A stretch of DNA of 64,000 nt from Rhizobium phaseoli (GCF_010668805.1 NZ_WUFT01000015.1:62001-126000); one strand, 5' to 3'; shown: positions 51,634 to 59,910, numbered from the stretch's first letter. A program made the numbers and translations. The notes: generated by a model from the sequence alone, not told the origin.

Positions 51634-51662
51634 CTTATAACCTCGGGCGGTGGAACTGGCAA
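51634..51662 (-). promoter_or_regulatory. Promoter of the leuA leader
   Basis: On the minus strand, TTGCCA (51662-51657), a 17 nt spacer, and TATAAG (51639-51634). The -10 box ends 7 nt before the ATG of the leader peptide, so transcription probably begins at or next to that ATG. Confidence 0.65.
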
Positions 51663-51706
51663 GCCCTTGCCAGGCTTTTGGCGGCCGATGGCGCAACGAC
51701 ATTCCG

Positions 51707-52906
51707 CTATCGCGGCTGGCTTCGATCTTTCCAAACACTCACCAGCTTCGCCAGCGCCAGCATCAACCCGCCCGCGATCAAGCCCCAGAAAGCGCCGGAA
51801 ATGCCGCCGAAGGAAACGCCTGAGGCGGTGACGAGAAAGGTGATCGCCGCCGCCTCGCGCGACTCGGGGGCCTGAAACGCCGACATTGCCGAGGAGGAGA
51901 AGGCGCCGACCAGCGCCAATCCCGCCACCGCCTGGATCAGGACGGGGGGTGCGAGCGCCACGAAGGCCGTCACCGCCCCGGCGAGCAGCCCGAGGATGAT
52001 ATAACCAACGCCGGCGATCAGCGCTGCCCAATAGCGCCTCTTCGGATCGGCATGGGCATCCTGTCCAGCACACATCGCCGCGGTGATTGCGGCCAGATTG
52101 ACGGCGTGGCCGCCGAACGGCGCCGACAGCAGCGAGAAGAAACCGGTAACGGCAAAGAGCGGGCCGGGTTTCGGATCGTAGTGATTGACCTTCAGCACCG
52201 CGATACCTGGAATATTCTGCGAGGCCATGGTGACGATGAACAGCGGCAGCGCGATCGAGACAAGGCCGGCAAGATTGAACACCGGCCAGACGATCTCCGC
52301 CGTCGGCACCAGCGACCGTTCGAGCGAACTCAGTGCACCGTCGGGAATATCGACGCCAAAGACCAGCACCAGCACGAAGGCTGCGAGCGCTGCCGGTACC
52401 GCCCAGAGCCGCTTGAAGGCGCCGACGACGATCCAGGCGATGACGATCGGCAGGCCGAGAAGCGGGTTGAAGCCGATCGCCTTCACCGGCGCGAAGCAGA
52501 GGCCGATCAGCACGCCTGATAGCATCGCATTGGCGAGCGGCGCGGGAATGGCGGCAACCGCCCGGCCGAGCGGCTTGAAAAGTCCGGCGACGACAATCAA
52601 CGCAGCACAGATCAGAAATGCGCCGACCGCCGCATTGAAGCCGCCCTCGATCGCCCCGGTGCTTGCCAGCAGCGCCGCGCCCGGCGTCGACCAGGCAATA
52701 CTGATCGGCAATCGCGTCACGGCACAGAGCACGATTGCGCAGACACCCATGGAGATCGACAATGCCATCAGCCCCGAAGCCGCTTGCGCATCCGTCGCAC
52801 CGACCGCTTCGAGCCCGTGCAGCACGACGGCAAACGAGCTGGCCGAACCGACGAAGGCGGTCAGCAGCCCCATGAACAGGGCCTGGACGGAAAAATCTTT
52901 GAGCAT
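51707..52906 (-). CDS. BenE-family benzoate/proton symporter-like transporter
   Basis: A 399-residue inner-membrane protein of the benzoate:H+ symporter (BenE) family, with about 11-12 hydrophobic segments covering most of its length, for example AVVLHGLEAVGATDAQAASGLMALSISMGVCAIVL (~25-60) and LPISIAWSTPGAALLAS. The conserved SPFGGHAVNLAAITAAMCAGQDAHADPKRRYWAA region is near residues 245-280. The start ATG at 52906 is chosen because the N-terminus MLKDFSVQALFMGLL fits the family; ATG at 52945 is also open. No benzoate-degradation genes lie beside it, so the substrate may differ. Confidence 0.85.
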   Translation of the reverse strand: MLKDFSVQALFMGLLTAFVGSASSFAVVLHGLEAVGATDAQAASGLMALSISMGVCAIVLCAVTRLPISIAWSTPGAALLASTGAIEGGFNAAVGAFLICAALIVVAGLFKPLGRAVAAIPAPLANAMLSGVLIGLCFAPVKAIGFNPLLGLPIVIAWIVVGAFKRLWAVPAALAAFVLVLVFGVDIPDGALSSLERSLVPTAEIVWPVFNLAGLVSIALPLFIVTMASQNIPGIAVLKVNHYDPKPGPLFAVTGFFSLLSAPFGGHAVNLAAITAAMCAGQDAHADPKRRYWAALIAGVGYIILGLLAGAVTAFVALAPPVLIQAVAGLALVGAFSSSAMSAFQAPESREAAAITFLVTASGVSFGGISGAFWGLIAGGLMLALAKLVSVWKDRSQPR

Positions 52907-53038
52907 GGCGGAACTCTTGGACTGTGAGAACGGCGCATGGAGCATGATGGTTGTCGCAGGCGCAAGTCCTGATTCAAGCCTTTCCGTTCAGTCCTCGCCG
53001 GCAGGAGCGCTATACAAGCTCAAGCACTTCTGAAAGCA

Positions 53039-53077
53039 AACCGCCCTTACCTGCGATCTGCAGGCAAGGGCGGGTTC
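53039..53077. terminator. Terminator hairpin after clpP
   Basis: CCGCCCTT(A)CCTGC (53041-53054) pairs with GCAGG(C)AAGGGCGG (53060-53073) around a 5 nt loop: a 13 bp stem with one mismatch. It lies 24 bp past the clpP stop. T-rich tracts on both sides are short, so it may act in both directions. Confidence 0.7.
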
Positions 53078-53100
53078 TTAGCAGCTTTGAATTAGAGAAC

Positions 53101-53685
53101 TCAGATATCTGCCTGCGACGTCACGATCCGCGAGACGAGGCCATAGTCCTTCGCTTCTTCGGCCGAAAGCCAGTAGTCGCGATCGGTATCCCTGGCGATC
53201 TTGTCGAGCGGCTGACCGGTGGCCTCAGCCATGATCTTGTTCAGGCGGTCGTTCATCTTGATGATCTCGCGCGCCTGGATCTCGATATCGGATGCCATGC
53301 CGCGCGTGCCGCCAGAGGGCTGATGCAGCAGGAAGCGGGTATTCGGCAGGCACAGGCGCCGCTCCTTAGGAGTGGCGACATAGATTAGCGCGCCGGCGGA
53401 GGCGACCCAGCCGGTGCCGATCATCCAGACCTTCGGCTTGATGAACTTGATCATGTCATGAATGGAATCGCCGGATTCGACGTGGCCGCCGGGCGAGTTG
53501 ACATAGATGCGGATGTCCTCGTCACTGGCTGCGGCAAGCGCCACGAGCTGCGAGCAGACCTTCTGCGCCAATTCCTGATTGATCGGTCCGTAGATGAAGA
53601 TCGAACGCGACTTGAAAAGATTCGCCTCCGTTTCCTTGCCGAGCGGCAGTTCCTTCGTCTTGTCGTCCTGGTCTTCGTCGTTCAT
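53101..53685 (-). CDS. clpP: ATP-dependent Clp protease proteolytic subunit
   Basis: A 194-residue ClpP-type serine protease subunit. The catalytic Ser is in the segment GTGWVASAGALIYVA (residues ~97-111, standard motif GxAxSxGA), His in LLHQPSGG (~123-130) and Asp in ARDTDRDYWLSAEEAKDYGLVSRI (~170-193). The start ATG at 53685 has AAGAGG 6 nt upstream; the longer frame to 53763 has no site. The Ser motif WVASAGA differs from the usual AASMGA, and the protein is of the divergent paralogue type found in rhizobia, so its ATPase partner is not certain. Confidence 0.88.
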   Translation of the reverse strand: MNDEDQDDKTKELPLGKETEANLFKSRSIFIYGPINQELAQKVCSQLVALAAASDEDIRIYVNSPGGHVESGDSIHDMIKFIKPKVWMIGTGWVASAGALIYVATPKERRLCLPNTRFLLHQPSGGTRGMASDIEIQAREIIKMNDRLNKIMAEATGQPLDKIARDTDRDYWLSAEEAKDYGLVSRIVTSQADI

Positions 53686-53963
53686 TCGAACCTCTTGGAG
53701 ATGAATTCGGCTTCCCCGCACATAGTGCGACTCAATGCCTAAAACAATGTGGGAAAAACACAAGGCACCGAAGCGATGGAGATATCCTTAAGAAGCCGCG
53801 CGCTGTTCTGCAAGCCTTACCGAATTGTAACGGGCAAAGGCTTTGAAAAGCCTAAATCGGTTCCTACCTCAACCTCACGCAGCGAAAGCTGCACCGAAAC
53901 ATCGAGCATTCTTAACGCGTCCGGTCGGACACGGGAGCGCTCTGGAGCAACAGGAGACAGGAC

Positions 53964-54746
53964 ATGTCACCCGAAGAACGCCAACTGCTGACTGCCCTCT
54001 TCGATCGTGTACGCACCGCAGCCGCACAGCCGCGCGACCGCGACGCCGAAGCCCTGATCGACCAGGCGACGCGCGAGCAGCCCTCGGCCACCTATTATCT
54101 CGCTCAGGCCGTCATCGTTCAGGAAAAGGGACTGGAGGCGGCGGCCAACCATATCAAGGAGCTCGAGGAGCATGTCCGCCAGCTGGAAGCCGGCGCGAAC
54201 GATCACCGCCAGGCCGAACAGGGCGGCGGCTTCCTGAGCTCGATCTTCGGCAACACCCAGACGCAGCAGCCGGCACCCATCCCGTCCAGCCCCGGCGCTT
54301 CCGGTCCCTGGGGCCAGCAATCCCGCGCCTATGACGAACCCCGCGGCTACGACCGCGATGCCCGCCAGCCGCAGCAGCAGCCGACCGGCCCCTGGACCCA
54401 GCAAGCCTCTGCGCCTTCGGCCGGCGGCGGCTTCCTGCGCGGCGCGCTCGGCACGGCAGCGGGCGTTGCCGGCGGCATGCTGCTTGCCAATTCACTGAGC
54501 GGCATCTTCGGCAATCACATGTCCTCGCTCGGCTGGGGCTCGCCCTTCGGCGCAAACCCCTTCGGCAATGCCAGCGCGCCCACCGAGGAAACCGTCATCA
54601 ACAACTATTATGGCAATGACGACAAAAGCCAGGCCTCCGACAACGCTGTCGATGACAACGACAATGCCAATGTGCAGCAGGCCGATTACGACGACGGCGA
54701 TGATTACACCGACGACTCATCCGGTGGCGACGTTACGGATGTTTGA
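53964..54746 (+). CDS. DUF2076 domain-containing protein
   Basis: A 260-residue protein of the DUF2076 family. N-terminal ~90 residues form a helical domain (SPEERQLLTALFDRVRTAAAQPRDRDAEALIDQA... with AVIVQEKGLEAAANHIKELEEHVRQLEA, a coiled coil), then a GFLSSIFGN motif, a Gln/Pro/Gly-rich linker, a second GGGFLRGALGTAAGVAGGMLLANSLSGIFG segment with a hydrophobic stretch, and a long acidic Asp/Asn tail. AACAGGAGACAGGAC precedes the ATG. The family is periplasmic or membrane-associated in other species; its role is not known. Confidence 0.83.
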   Translation: MSPEERQLLTALFDRVRTAAAQPRDRDAEALIDQATREQPSATYYLAQAVIVQEKGLEAAANHIKELEEHVRQLEAGANDHRQAEQGGGFLSSIFGNTQTQQPAPIPSSPGASGPWGQQSRAYDEPRGYDRDARQPQQQPTGPWTQQASAPSAGGGFLRGALGTAAGVAGGMLLANSLSGIFGNHMSSLGWGSPFGANPFGNASAPTEETVINNYYGNDDKSQASDNAVDDNDNANVQQADYDDGDDYTDDSSGGDVTDV

Positions 54747-54834
54747 GGTTTAACGAGCAGAAATGGGCGGCAGTTGGTTTTAGATTGCCGCACCGTATAC
54801 CGGCCCTTCGTTTAAACTCAGGGCGTTCGCCGCT

Positions 54835-54873
54835 GCAATCGATTCACTGGATCGATTGCTCGGGCTGCGCCCG
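54835..54873. other. Double hairpin between convergent genes
   Basis: GCAATCGAT (54835-54843) pairs perfectly with ATCGATTGC (54851-54859), followed by CGGGC (54861-54865) with GCCCG (54869-54873). It lies 9 bp before the end of the leftward queF gene and 90 bp after the DUF2076 stop, so it may serve as a transcript end for either. There is no T-run. Confidence 0.5.
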
Positions 54874-54881
54874 ACCGCGGC

Positions 54882-55349
54882 TCACCCACGCCCGCGATAG
54901 GCGGCGACGCCCTGCTCCGGCAGCCACACGCCTTCCGGTGGCGTGCCCGTCTGCCAGAACACGTCGATCGGAATGCCGCCGCGCGGATACCAGTAGGCGC
55001 CGATCCTCAACCACCTGGGATCGAGCAGCTCGACGATGCGCTTGGCAATGTAGATCGAGCAATCCTCATGAAAAGCGCCGTGATTGCGGAAGGAATGCAG
55101 GAAGAGCTTCAGCGACTTCGATTCCACCAGCCATTCGCCGGGAATGTAGTCGATGACGATATGGGCGAAATCCGGCTGGCCGGTCATCGGGCAGAGCGAG
55201 GTGAATTCTGGCGCGGTGAAGCGCACCACGTAATCGGTGCCGGCATGGTTGGACGGCACTTTTTCAAGTACCGCCGCCTCCGGCGACTGCGCGGTTTCGG
55301 TTTGCTGGCCCAGCATCGACAGGCTGGAGGTATCGGTATTCGGCATCAT
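54882..55349 (-). CDS. queF: NADPH-dependent 7-cyano-7-deazaguanine reductase
   Basis: Reduces preQ0 to preQ1 in queuosine synthesis. A 155-residue single-domain (type I) QueF. The active-site Cys and Asp are in FTSLCPMTGQPDFAHIVIDY (residues ~49-68), and the substrate/NADPH motif ESKSLKLFLHSFRNHGAFHEDCS is at ~76-98. The first ATG (55349) overlaps the stop of the upstream CDF gene (ATGA); the second (55346) is a little better placed behind AAGGAGG. It is thus coupled to the cation transporter gene. Confidence 0.95.
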   Translation of the reverse strand: MMPNTDTSSLSMLGQQTETAQSPEAAVLEKVPSNHAGTDYVVRFTAPEFTSLCPMTGQPDFAHIVIDYIPGEWLVESKSLKLFLHSFRNHGAFHEDCSIYIAKRIVELLDPRWLRIGAYWYPRGGIPIDVFWQTGTPPEGVWLPEQGVAAYRGRG

Positions 55350-56260
55350 GCCTCCTTGACGACTTTGACGCGGATGCCATGGGCCTTTTCGCCCTCCGGC
55401 TCCACGTGAATGGCAATTTTGGCGCCCTCGTGCACCGCACTGATGGCATCCTCAAGGCGGTCGCATATATCATGCGCCTGGCGCACCGACATAGTGCCGG
55501 GCACCACCATGTGAAAATCGATGAAGGTGACGGCGCCGGCCCGCCTGGTCTTCAGGTCGTGCACGCCGATCGAGCCTGCCGCATGAGTGGCGATCGCCTG
55601 CTTGATCGCTTCCTCCTCGCGCGGTTCGACGGCTTGGTCCATCAGCCCGCCGATCGATTGCGAGATCACCTTCCAGCCCTGATAGATGATGTTGACGGCA
55701 ACGAGGATGGCAAGCACCGGATCGAAGATCGCATAGCCGGTCGCCAGCGCCAGCAGCAGGCCGGCGAGCACGCCGATGGAGGTCACCACATCCGACATGA
55801 TATGCTGCCCGTCTGCGGCAAGCGCCGCCGAGCGATACTTGCGCCCGGTCCTGATCAACAGCCGCGCCCAGACCGCATTGATGACACCGGCCGCGAAATT
55901 GATCGCAAGGCCAAGCACAGGTGCGTCGAGCATGCGCGGCGCGGCGAGGTAACCAACCGCCTCGTTGACGATCAGAAGCGCGGCGACGACAATCAGCACG
56001 CCCTCGGTCACCGCCGACAGATACTCAGCCTTGTGATGGCCGAAGGGATGGTCGTGATCGGCCGGCTTCTGCGCATAGCGAATGACGAAAAAGGCGATGA
56101 AGGCGGCAACGACGTTGACCGTCGATTCGAGGCCGTCCGACAGCAGCGCCACCGACCCGGTGACCCACCAGGCCACCATCTTCAGGCCCATGACGCCAAG
56201 CGACAGCGGAATCCCCCACATCGCCAGCGTCCGAACCGTAAGGTCGCCGTTGTCACTCAT
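55346..56260 (-). CDS. Cation diffusion facilitator transporter
   Basis: A 304-residue CDF protein that exports divalent metal ions in exchange for protons. Six membrane helices in residues ~12-200 (GVMGLKMVAWWVTGSVALLSDGLESTVNVVAAF, the family motif with SxGLES in TM2) and a C-terminal cytosolic domain (~210-300) with HDLKTRRAGAVTFIDFHMVVPGTMSVRQAHDICDRLEDA. HDHPFGHHKAEYLSAV (~65-80) is the usual conserved loop. Start ATG at 56260 has AGGGGGA close upstream. queF begins in its stop codon. Metal specificity (Zn, Fe, Mn) is not determined. Confidence 0.92.
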   Translation of the reverse strand: MSDNGDLTVRTLAMWGIPLSLGVMGLKMVAWWVTGSVALLSDGLESTVNVVAAFIAFFVIRYAQKPADHDHPFGHHKAEYLSAVTEGVLIVVAALLIVNEAVGYLAAPRMLDAPVLGLAINFAAGVINAVWARLLIRTGRKYRSAALAADGQHIMSDVVTSIGVLAGLLLALATGYAIFDPVLAILVAVNIIYQGWKVISQSIGGLMDQAVEPREEEAIKQAIATHAAGSIGVHDLKTRRAGAVTFIDFHMVVPGTMSVRQAHDICDRLEDAISAVHEGAKIAIHVEPEGEKAHGIRVKVVKEA

Positions 56261-56312
56261 ATCGTCCCCCTGCGGTTGCGAATGAATTGCAGCTCTTAAG
56301 CCGTTGAAACGC

Positions 56313-56346
56313 AAAACCGCCCACGCGACGATCGCGAAGGCGGTTC
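56313..56346 (-). terminator. Terminator of the leftward DUF2161 gene
   Basis: On the minus strand AACCGCC (56345-56339) pairs with GGCGGTT (56321-56315), with an inner CGCGATCGTCGCG stem and TTTTG after. It lies 120 bp past the DUF2161 stop and 53 bp before the CDF start. Confidence 0.6.
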
Positions 56347-56465
56347 AGATTGAGGGGTGATATGGGCGATGAAGGAGGATTTGTCAAAGGGAATGAAACG
56401 GCGTTCACAGGCGGGGCCTCCCCCATTGAGGGCTGCGTAACCTCCGATGGCGGGTGCCGGGCGGT

Positions 56466-57137
56466 TCAAGGGGCCGCGTCGGAAAGGACAGGTTGCGGCC
56501 AGCGCAAGAGCGCGGCCTGCCCTGCGGGCGTCAGGGCGTAGATACCCTTCTCTATACGCTCGAACCATCCGTAGACGTTGTCGCGCAGAATCGGCCCGGC
56601 ATTCGCCGCAAGCGCCTTCATCTCCCGCGGTCGTACCAGACCTCGTTCGAGTGCCGAGGCGCAGAGCAGTGCCTGCTGGCGATAAGCGGTCATGATCGGT
56701 GCTCGCGAACCGCCGCCGACGGCAGGATCGCCACGGCGGCGCTGGTGCTCGCTGACGAGGCGCGAGCGCCGCTTTGGGTTGGTCCGCGGCATCGGTGAAA
56801 TGGAACTGACGATAATGCTGACCTCGCCGCCATCGGAGACGCCGAGCATGCCGATACCGAGCCGCCGGCAGAGGTCGCGGTAACGCCTGTCGGCCTCCCG
56901 CCCGCGGCCCTTGGCGGAAACACGCGCCGCGATCCAGACTTCATCGCTCATCGCCGCGCGGTCGACCGCCTGCAGAAGCAGTTCGAGGTTGAAGGAGAGT
57001 TTCAGTTCGCAGACCACCACGACCGGCGGCTCGCCATCACTCAAGCCAACGAGATCGCACTTTCCGACCTCGCCCTTCACGACATAACCAGCCGCCTCCA
57101 GGAAAGCTTTGACGGGCAGGTAAAGCGACGTCTCCAT
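56466..57137 (-). CDS. DUF2161 protein, PD-(D/E)XK nuclease-like
   Basis: A 223-residue soluble protein. The N-terminal half holds a nuclease-type core: YLPVKAFLEAAGYVVKGEVGKCDLVGLSDGEPPVVVVCELKLSFN (residues ~6-50), in which Asp of CDLVG and the Glu-x-Lys of CELKL match the PD-(D/E)XK catalytic pattern. The C-terminal half has a winged-helix-like stretch (LLCASALERGLVRPREMKALAANAGPILRDNVYGWFERIEKGIYALTPAGQAAL). The family is called DUF2161 and has no proven activity. The start ATG is at 57137; upstream 14 bp is a small gene on the same strand. Confidence 0.82.
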   Translation of the reverse strand: METSLYLPVKAFLEAAGYVVKGEVGKCDLVGLSDGEPPVVVVCELKLSFNLELLLQAVDRAAMSDEVWIAARVSAKGRGREADRRYRDLCRRLGIGMLGVSDGGEVSIIVSSISPMPRTNPKRRSRLVSEHQRRRGDPAVGGGSRAPIMTAYRQQALLCASALERGLVRPREMKALAANAGPILRDNVYGWFERIEKGIYALTPAGQAALLRWPQPVLSDAAP

Positions 57138-57151
57138 GGCAGAACGATGCT

Positions 57152-57388
57152 TCAGGCGGCGTTGAGATCGGCAATCTCGCCATATCGCGCGAGCAGCCGC
57201 GGCGAGGACATGTCGCCGGTTTCCTCGTCGACAATTACGGCATAGGCCGCCACGCCGACGAAACGCTCCGCCATCGCCGAAGCGATCTTTTCCGCGCTGA
57301 CGGAGTTCGATGCCTGGCGCATTTCGCCGGGTACGAGGTTGCCGCGGTTCTTGCGGTAAGGGAGAACGATGAATTTTTCACTGGCCAC
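57152..57388 (-). CDS. Small conserved hypothetical protein
   Basis: A frame of 78 residues from GTG at 57388 (MASEKFIVLPYRKNRGNLVPGEMRQASNSVSAEKIASAM...), with a weak GGAAC upstream; the same frame is open to a TTG at 57445, so the start is uncertain. The sequence has a regular beta-alpha pattern and a C-terminal strand VAAYAVIVDEETGDMSSPRLLARYGEI. I do not recognise a named family. It precedes the DUF2161 gene by 14 bp on the same strand, so both are probably one unit. Confidence 0.65.
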   Translation of the reverse strand: MASEKFIVLPYRKNRGNLVPGEMRQASNSVSAEKIASAMAERFVGVAAYAVIVDEETGDMSSPRLLARYGEIADLNAA

Positions 57389-57506
57389 GGCAACGGGTTC
57401 CGGTTGATCGTTCCTGAAATGTTCTGATTTGCGTGAGAAAGTCAACCGAACTCTTCGGTGGAAGCTCGCCCTTCCCGCAAATACAGGAAGGGCGAGGGAA
57501 TTAGGC

Positions 57507-59696
57507 TCAGGCGGCCTTCGTCTTCACCTTGCGCGCCAGATGCGCCACGACGTTTTCGATCATCCGCATCCCGGCGTCGCCGCCGAGCGTCATGATCGAT
57601 TCCGGATGGAACTGCACTGCGGCGATCGGCTCCTTGGCGTGTTCGATGCCCATGATCGTGCCGTCCTCGCTTTCCGCCGTGATGATGAACTCGCGCGGCA
57701 GCGTCGAGGGATCGGCAAAGATCGAGTGGTAGCGGCCGACCGTCACTTCCTTGGAAAGGCCGGAGAAAACGATGCCCGGCTCGAGCACGCGGATGCGCGA
57801 GGGCTTGCCGTGCATCGGCAGCGCCAGATGGCGCAGTTCCCCGCCATAGGCTTCAGCGAGCGCCTGCAGCCCGAGGCAGACGCCGAAGATCGGCAGGTTG
57901 CGCGCCCGCGCCTTCTTGATCGTCGCCTTGCAGTCGAAATCCTTGGGCGTTCCGGGGCCCGGCGACAGCACGACGAGGTCCGGGTTCAGCCGGTCGAATA
58001 TTTCCTCCGGCACCGGCGTGCGCACCGTCGAAACGGTCGCCCCCGTCTGGCGGAAATAATTGGCAAGCGTATGGACGAAGCTGTCCTCATGGTCGACGAG
58101 CAGGATGCTGACGCCCTTGCCGACGCTTGCGACGTCGCGCTGGGTCTTGCCGGAATTGCCGGTCTTGGCGTCGCGGATGGCGGAAAGCATGGCAGAGGCC
58201 TTCAATTCTGTTTCGGCTTCTTCTTCCTCAGGAATGGAATCGTTGAGCAGCGTCGCACCGGCGCGCACCTCGGCGATACCGTCCTTGATGCGCACGGTGC
58301 GCAGCGTCAGGCCGGTGTTCATGTCGCCGTTGAAGCCGACCATGCCGATCGCCCCACCATACCATGCGCGCGGGCTCTTTTCACGGCTCTCGATGAAGCG
58401 CATCGCCCAGAGCTTCGGGGCGCCGGTGACGGTGACAGCCCAGGCGTGGCTGAGAAAACCGTCGAAGGCGTCCATGTCGTCGCGCAGCCGTCCCTCGATA
58501 TGATCGACCGTGTGGATGAGGCGCGAATACATCTCGATCTGCCGGCGGCCGATCACCTTGACCGAGCCGGGCTCGCACACGCGGCTCTTGTCGTTGCGGT
58601 CGACGTCGGAGCACATGGTCAGCTCGGATTCGTCCTTCTTCGAATTCAGAAGCTTCAGGATCTGCTCGCTGTCGGCGATCGGGTCGTCACCGCGCTTGAT
58701 CGTGCCCGAGATCGGGCAGGTCTCGATCCGGCGGCCGGAAACGCGCACGAACATCTCAGGTGAGGCGCCGACCAGATATTCCTGATGGCCGAGATTGATG
58801 AAGAAGGAATAGGGCGACGGATTGATCGCCTTCAGCCGCTTGGAAATGTCGGAAGGCTTGCTTTCGCAACGCTCCATGAATTTCTGTCCGGGAACGACTT
58901 CGAAGAGGTCGCCCTTGCGGAAACTCTCCTTCGCCTTGGTGACGAGCTCGGCATATTCACCCGGCCGATGATCGCTCTTCGGCGGGATGGAATCCGTGTG
59001 CTGGAAGGGTTCGGGCGCGATATCGCCGGCCTTACCCTCGGTCGACACGCCGCCTTTCTCGAAATCGTAACGGTCGATCCAGGCTTTGGCGGCGTAATTG
59101 TCGACAACGAGGATCTCGTCGGGCAGGTAGAGCACCATGTCGCGCTGGTCGGAGGGCCGCGTCAGCTTCAGATCGACCGCGTCGAACTGGAAGGCGATGT
59201 CGTAGCCGAAGGCGCCGTAGAGCCCGAGGCTCGCATCCGCCTGCGAATAGAACAGATCGGTCACAGCGCGCAGCACAGTGAAGACCGTCGGCATCTTCGA
59301 GCGCTCTTCCTCGGTGAATACCCGGTCCGGCGTCTTGACCGAGAGGTCGAGACGCCGGGCGGAGGAAGCGCCGAGCACGAGGTCGGACACAGTCTTCAGC
59401 CGCTCGGTCACGAAGCCGAGAAGCACTTCGCCGCGTTCGTTGTAGGCTTCGATCCAGACCTCCCGCCCGAAGGAAGAGATGCCGAGCGGCGGATCGACGA
59501 CGGCAGTATCCCAGCGCGTATAACGTCCCGGATATTCGTAGTTCGACGAGAACACCGCGCCGCGGCGCTCGTCGAGCTTGTCGATATAGGAAGAGACCGC
59601 ATCGCCGTAGGGGATTGCCCGCCGCTGTCGCGTGACCGATATGCCGCCCTTGGTCTCGTAGATTTCCGCACCATCATCCCGCAGGATCGTTACCAT
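57507..59696 (-). CDS. trpE(G): Anthranilate synthase, fused TrpE-TrpG
   Basis: Makes anthranilate from chorismate and glutamine, the first step of tryptophan synthesis. At 729 residues it joins an N-terminal TrpE domain (residues ~1-515; the Trp feedback and chorismate motifs include ETCPISGTIKRGDDPIADSE near 327-346 and LTMCSDVDRNDKSRV near 360-374) with a C-terminal TrpG amidotransferase (residues ~530-725; GVCLGLQALAEAYGG with the nucleophile Cys, and HPESI). The fusion is typical of Rhizobiales. The gene is preceded by a trpL leader and attenuator terminator (59741-59856). Confidence 0.97.
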   Translation of the reverse strand: MVTILRDDGAEIYETKGGISVTRQRRAIPYGDAVSSYIDKLDERRGAVFSSNYEYPGRYTRWDTAVVDPPLGISSFGREVWIEAYNERGEVLLGFVTERLKTVSDLVLGASSARRLDLSVKTPDRVFTEEERSKMPTVFTVLRAVTDLFYSQADASLGLYGAFGYDIAFQFDAVDLKLTRPSDQRDMVLYLPDEILVVDNYAAKAWIDRYDFEKGGVSTEGKAGDIAPEPFQHTDSIPPKSDHRPGEYAELVTKAKESFRKGDLFEVVPGQKFMERCESKPSDISKRLKAINPSPYSFFINLGHQEYLVGASPEMFVRVSGRRIETCPISGTIKRGDDPIADSEQILKLLNSKKDESELTMCSDVDRNDKSRVCEPGSVKVIGRRQIEMYSRLIHTVDHIEGRLRDDMDAFDGFLSHAWAVTVTGAPKLWAMRFIESREKSPRAWYGGAIGMVGFNGDMNTGLTLRTVRIKDGIAEVRAGATLLNDSIPEEEEAETELKASAMLSAIRDAKTGNSGKTQRDVASVGKGVSILLVDHEDSFVHTLANYFRQTGATVSTVRTPVPEEIFDRLNPDLVVLSPGPGTPKDFDCKATIKKARARNLPIFGVCLGLQALAEAYGGELRHLALPMHGKPSRIRVLEPGIVFSGLSKEVTVGRYHSIFADPSTLPREFIITAESEDGTIMGIEHAKEPIAAVQFHPESIMTLGGDAGMRMIENVVAHLARKVKTKAA

Positions 59697-59740
59697 TGTT
59701 CCACTCCGTTATCGGGGCCCGGACGACAGGCGGCGATAAA

Positions 59741-59772
59741 TAAAAAAGCCGCCTCGAAGTTTCGGGCGGCTC
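59741..59772 (-). terminator. Attenuator terminator of trpL-trpE(G)
   Basis: On the minus strand AGCCGCCC (59771-59764) pairs with GGCGGCT (59753-59747), then TTTTTTA (59747-59741). It lies 40 bp downstream of the trpL stop and 45 bp upstream of the trpE(G) start, as in the known Sinorhizobium trpL attenuator. Confidence 0.85.
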
Positions 59773-59811
59773 ACTCGTCGTCGTCTTTGGACACGATTGG
59801 TCGAGGCCGCC

Positions 59812-59856
59812 TCAGCGAGCCCACCACCAAACAGCAATGTTCAAGGACTTGATCAT
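59812..59856 (-). CDS. trpL: trpE(G) leader peptide
   Basis: A 14-residue frame, MIKSLNIAVWWWAR, with three consecutive Trp codons. This closely matches the leader known from Sinorhizobium meliloti (ending IWWWAR), where ribosome stalling on the Trp codons prevents the downstream terminator and the leader RNA is also a trans-acting regulator. There is no ribosome site: the -10 box of its promoter ends 7 nt before the ATG, so the mRNA is probably leaderless, as in Sinorhizobium. The terminator hairpin lies 40 bp past its stop. Confidence 0.92.
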   Translation of the reverse strand: MIKSLNIAVWWWAR

Positions 59857-59863
59857 GGGAAAA

Positions 59864-59892
59864 TTGTTAGCCTGAGATCGGCCGCCACGCAA
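59864..59892 (-). promoter_or_regulatory. Promoter of trpL-trpE(G)
   Basis: On the minus strand, TTGCGT (59892-59887), a 17 nt spacer, then TAACAA (59869-59864). The -10 ends 7 nt before the trpL ATG, fitting a leaderless start. Confidence 0.65.
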
Positions 59893-59910
59893 GAGGCGAT
59901 TGCGTAATGA

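Noticed and set aside
53101..53685. Reading the ClpP gene as inactive because of the unusual WVASAGA motif
   Set aside because: Ser, His and Asp can all be placed at the catalytic positions, so loss of activity is not supported.
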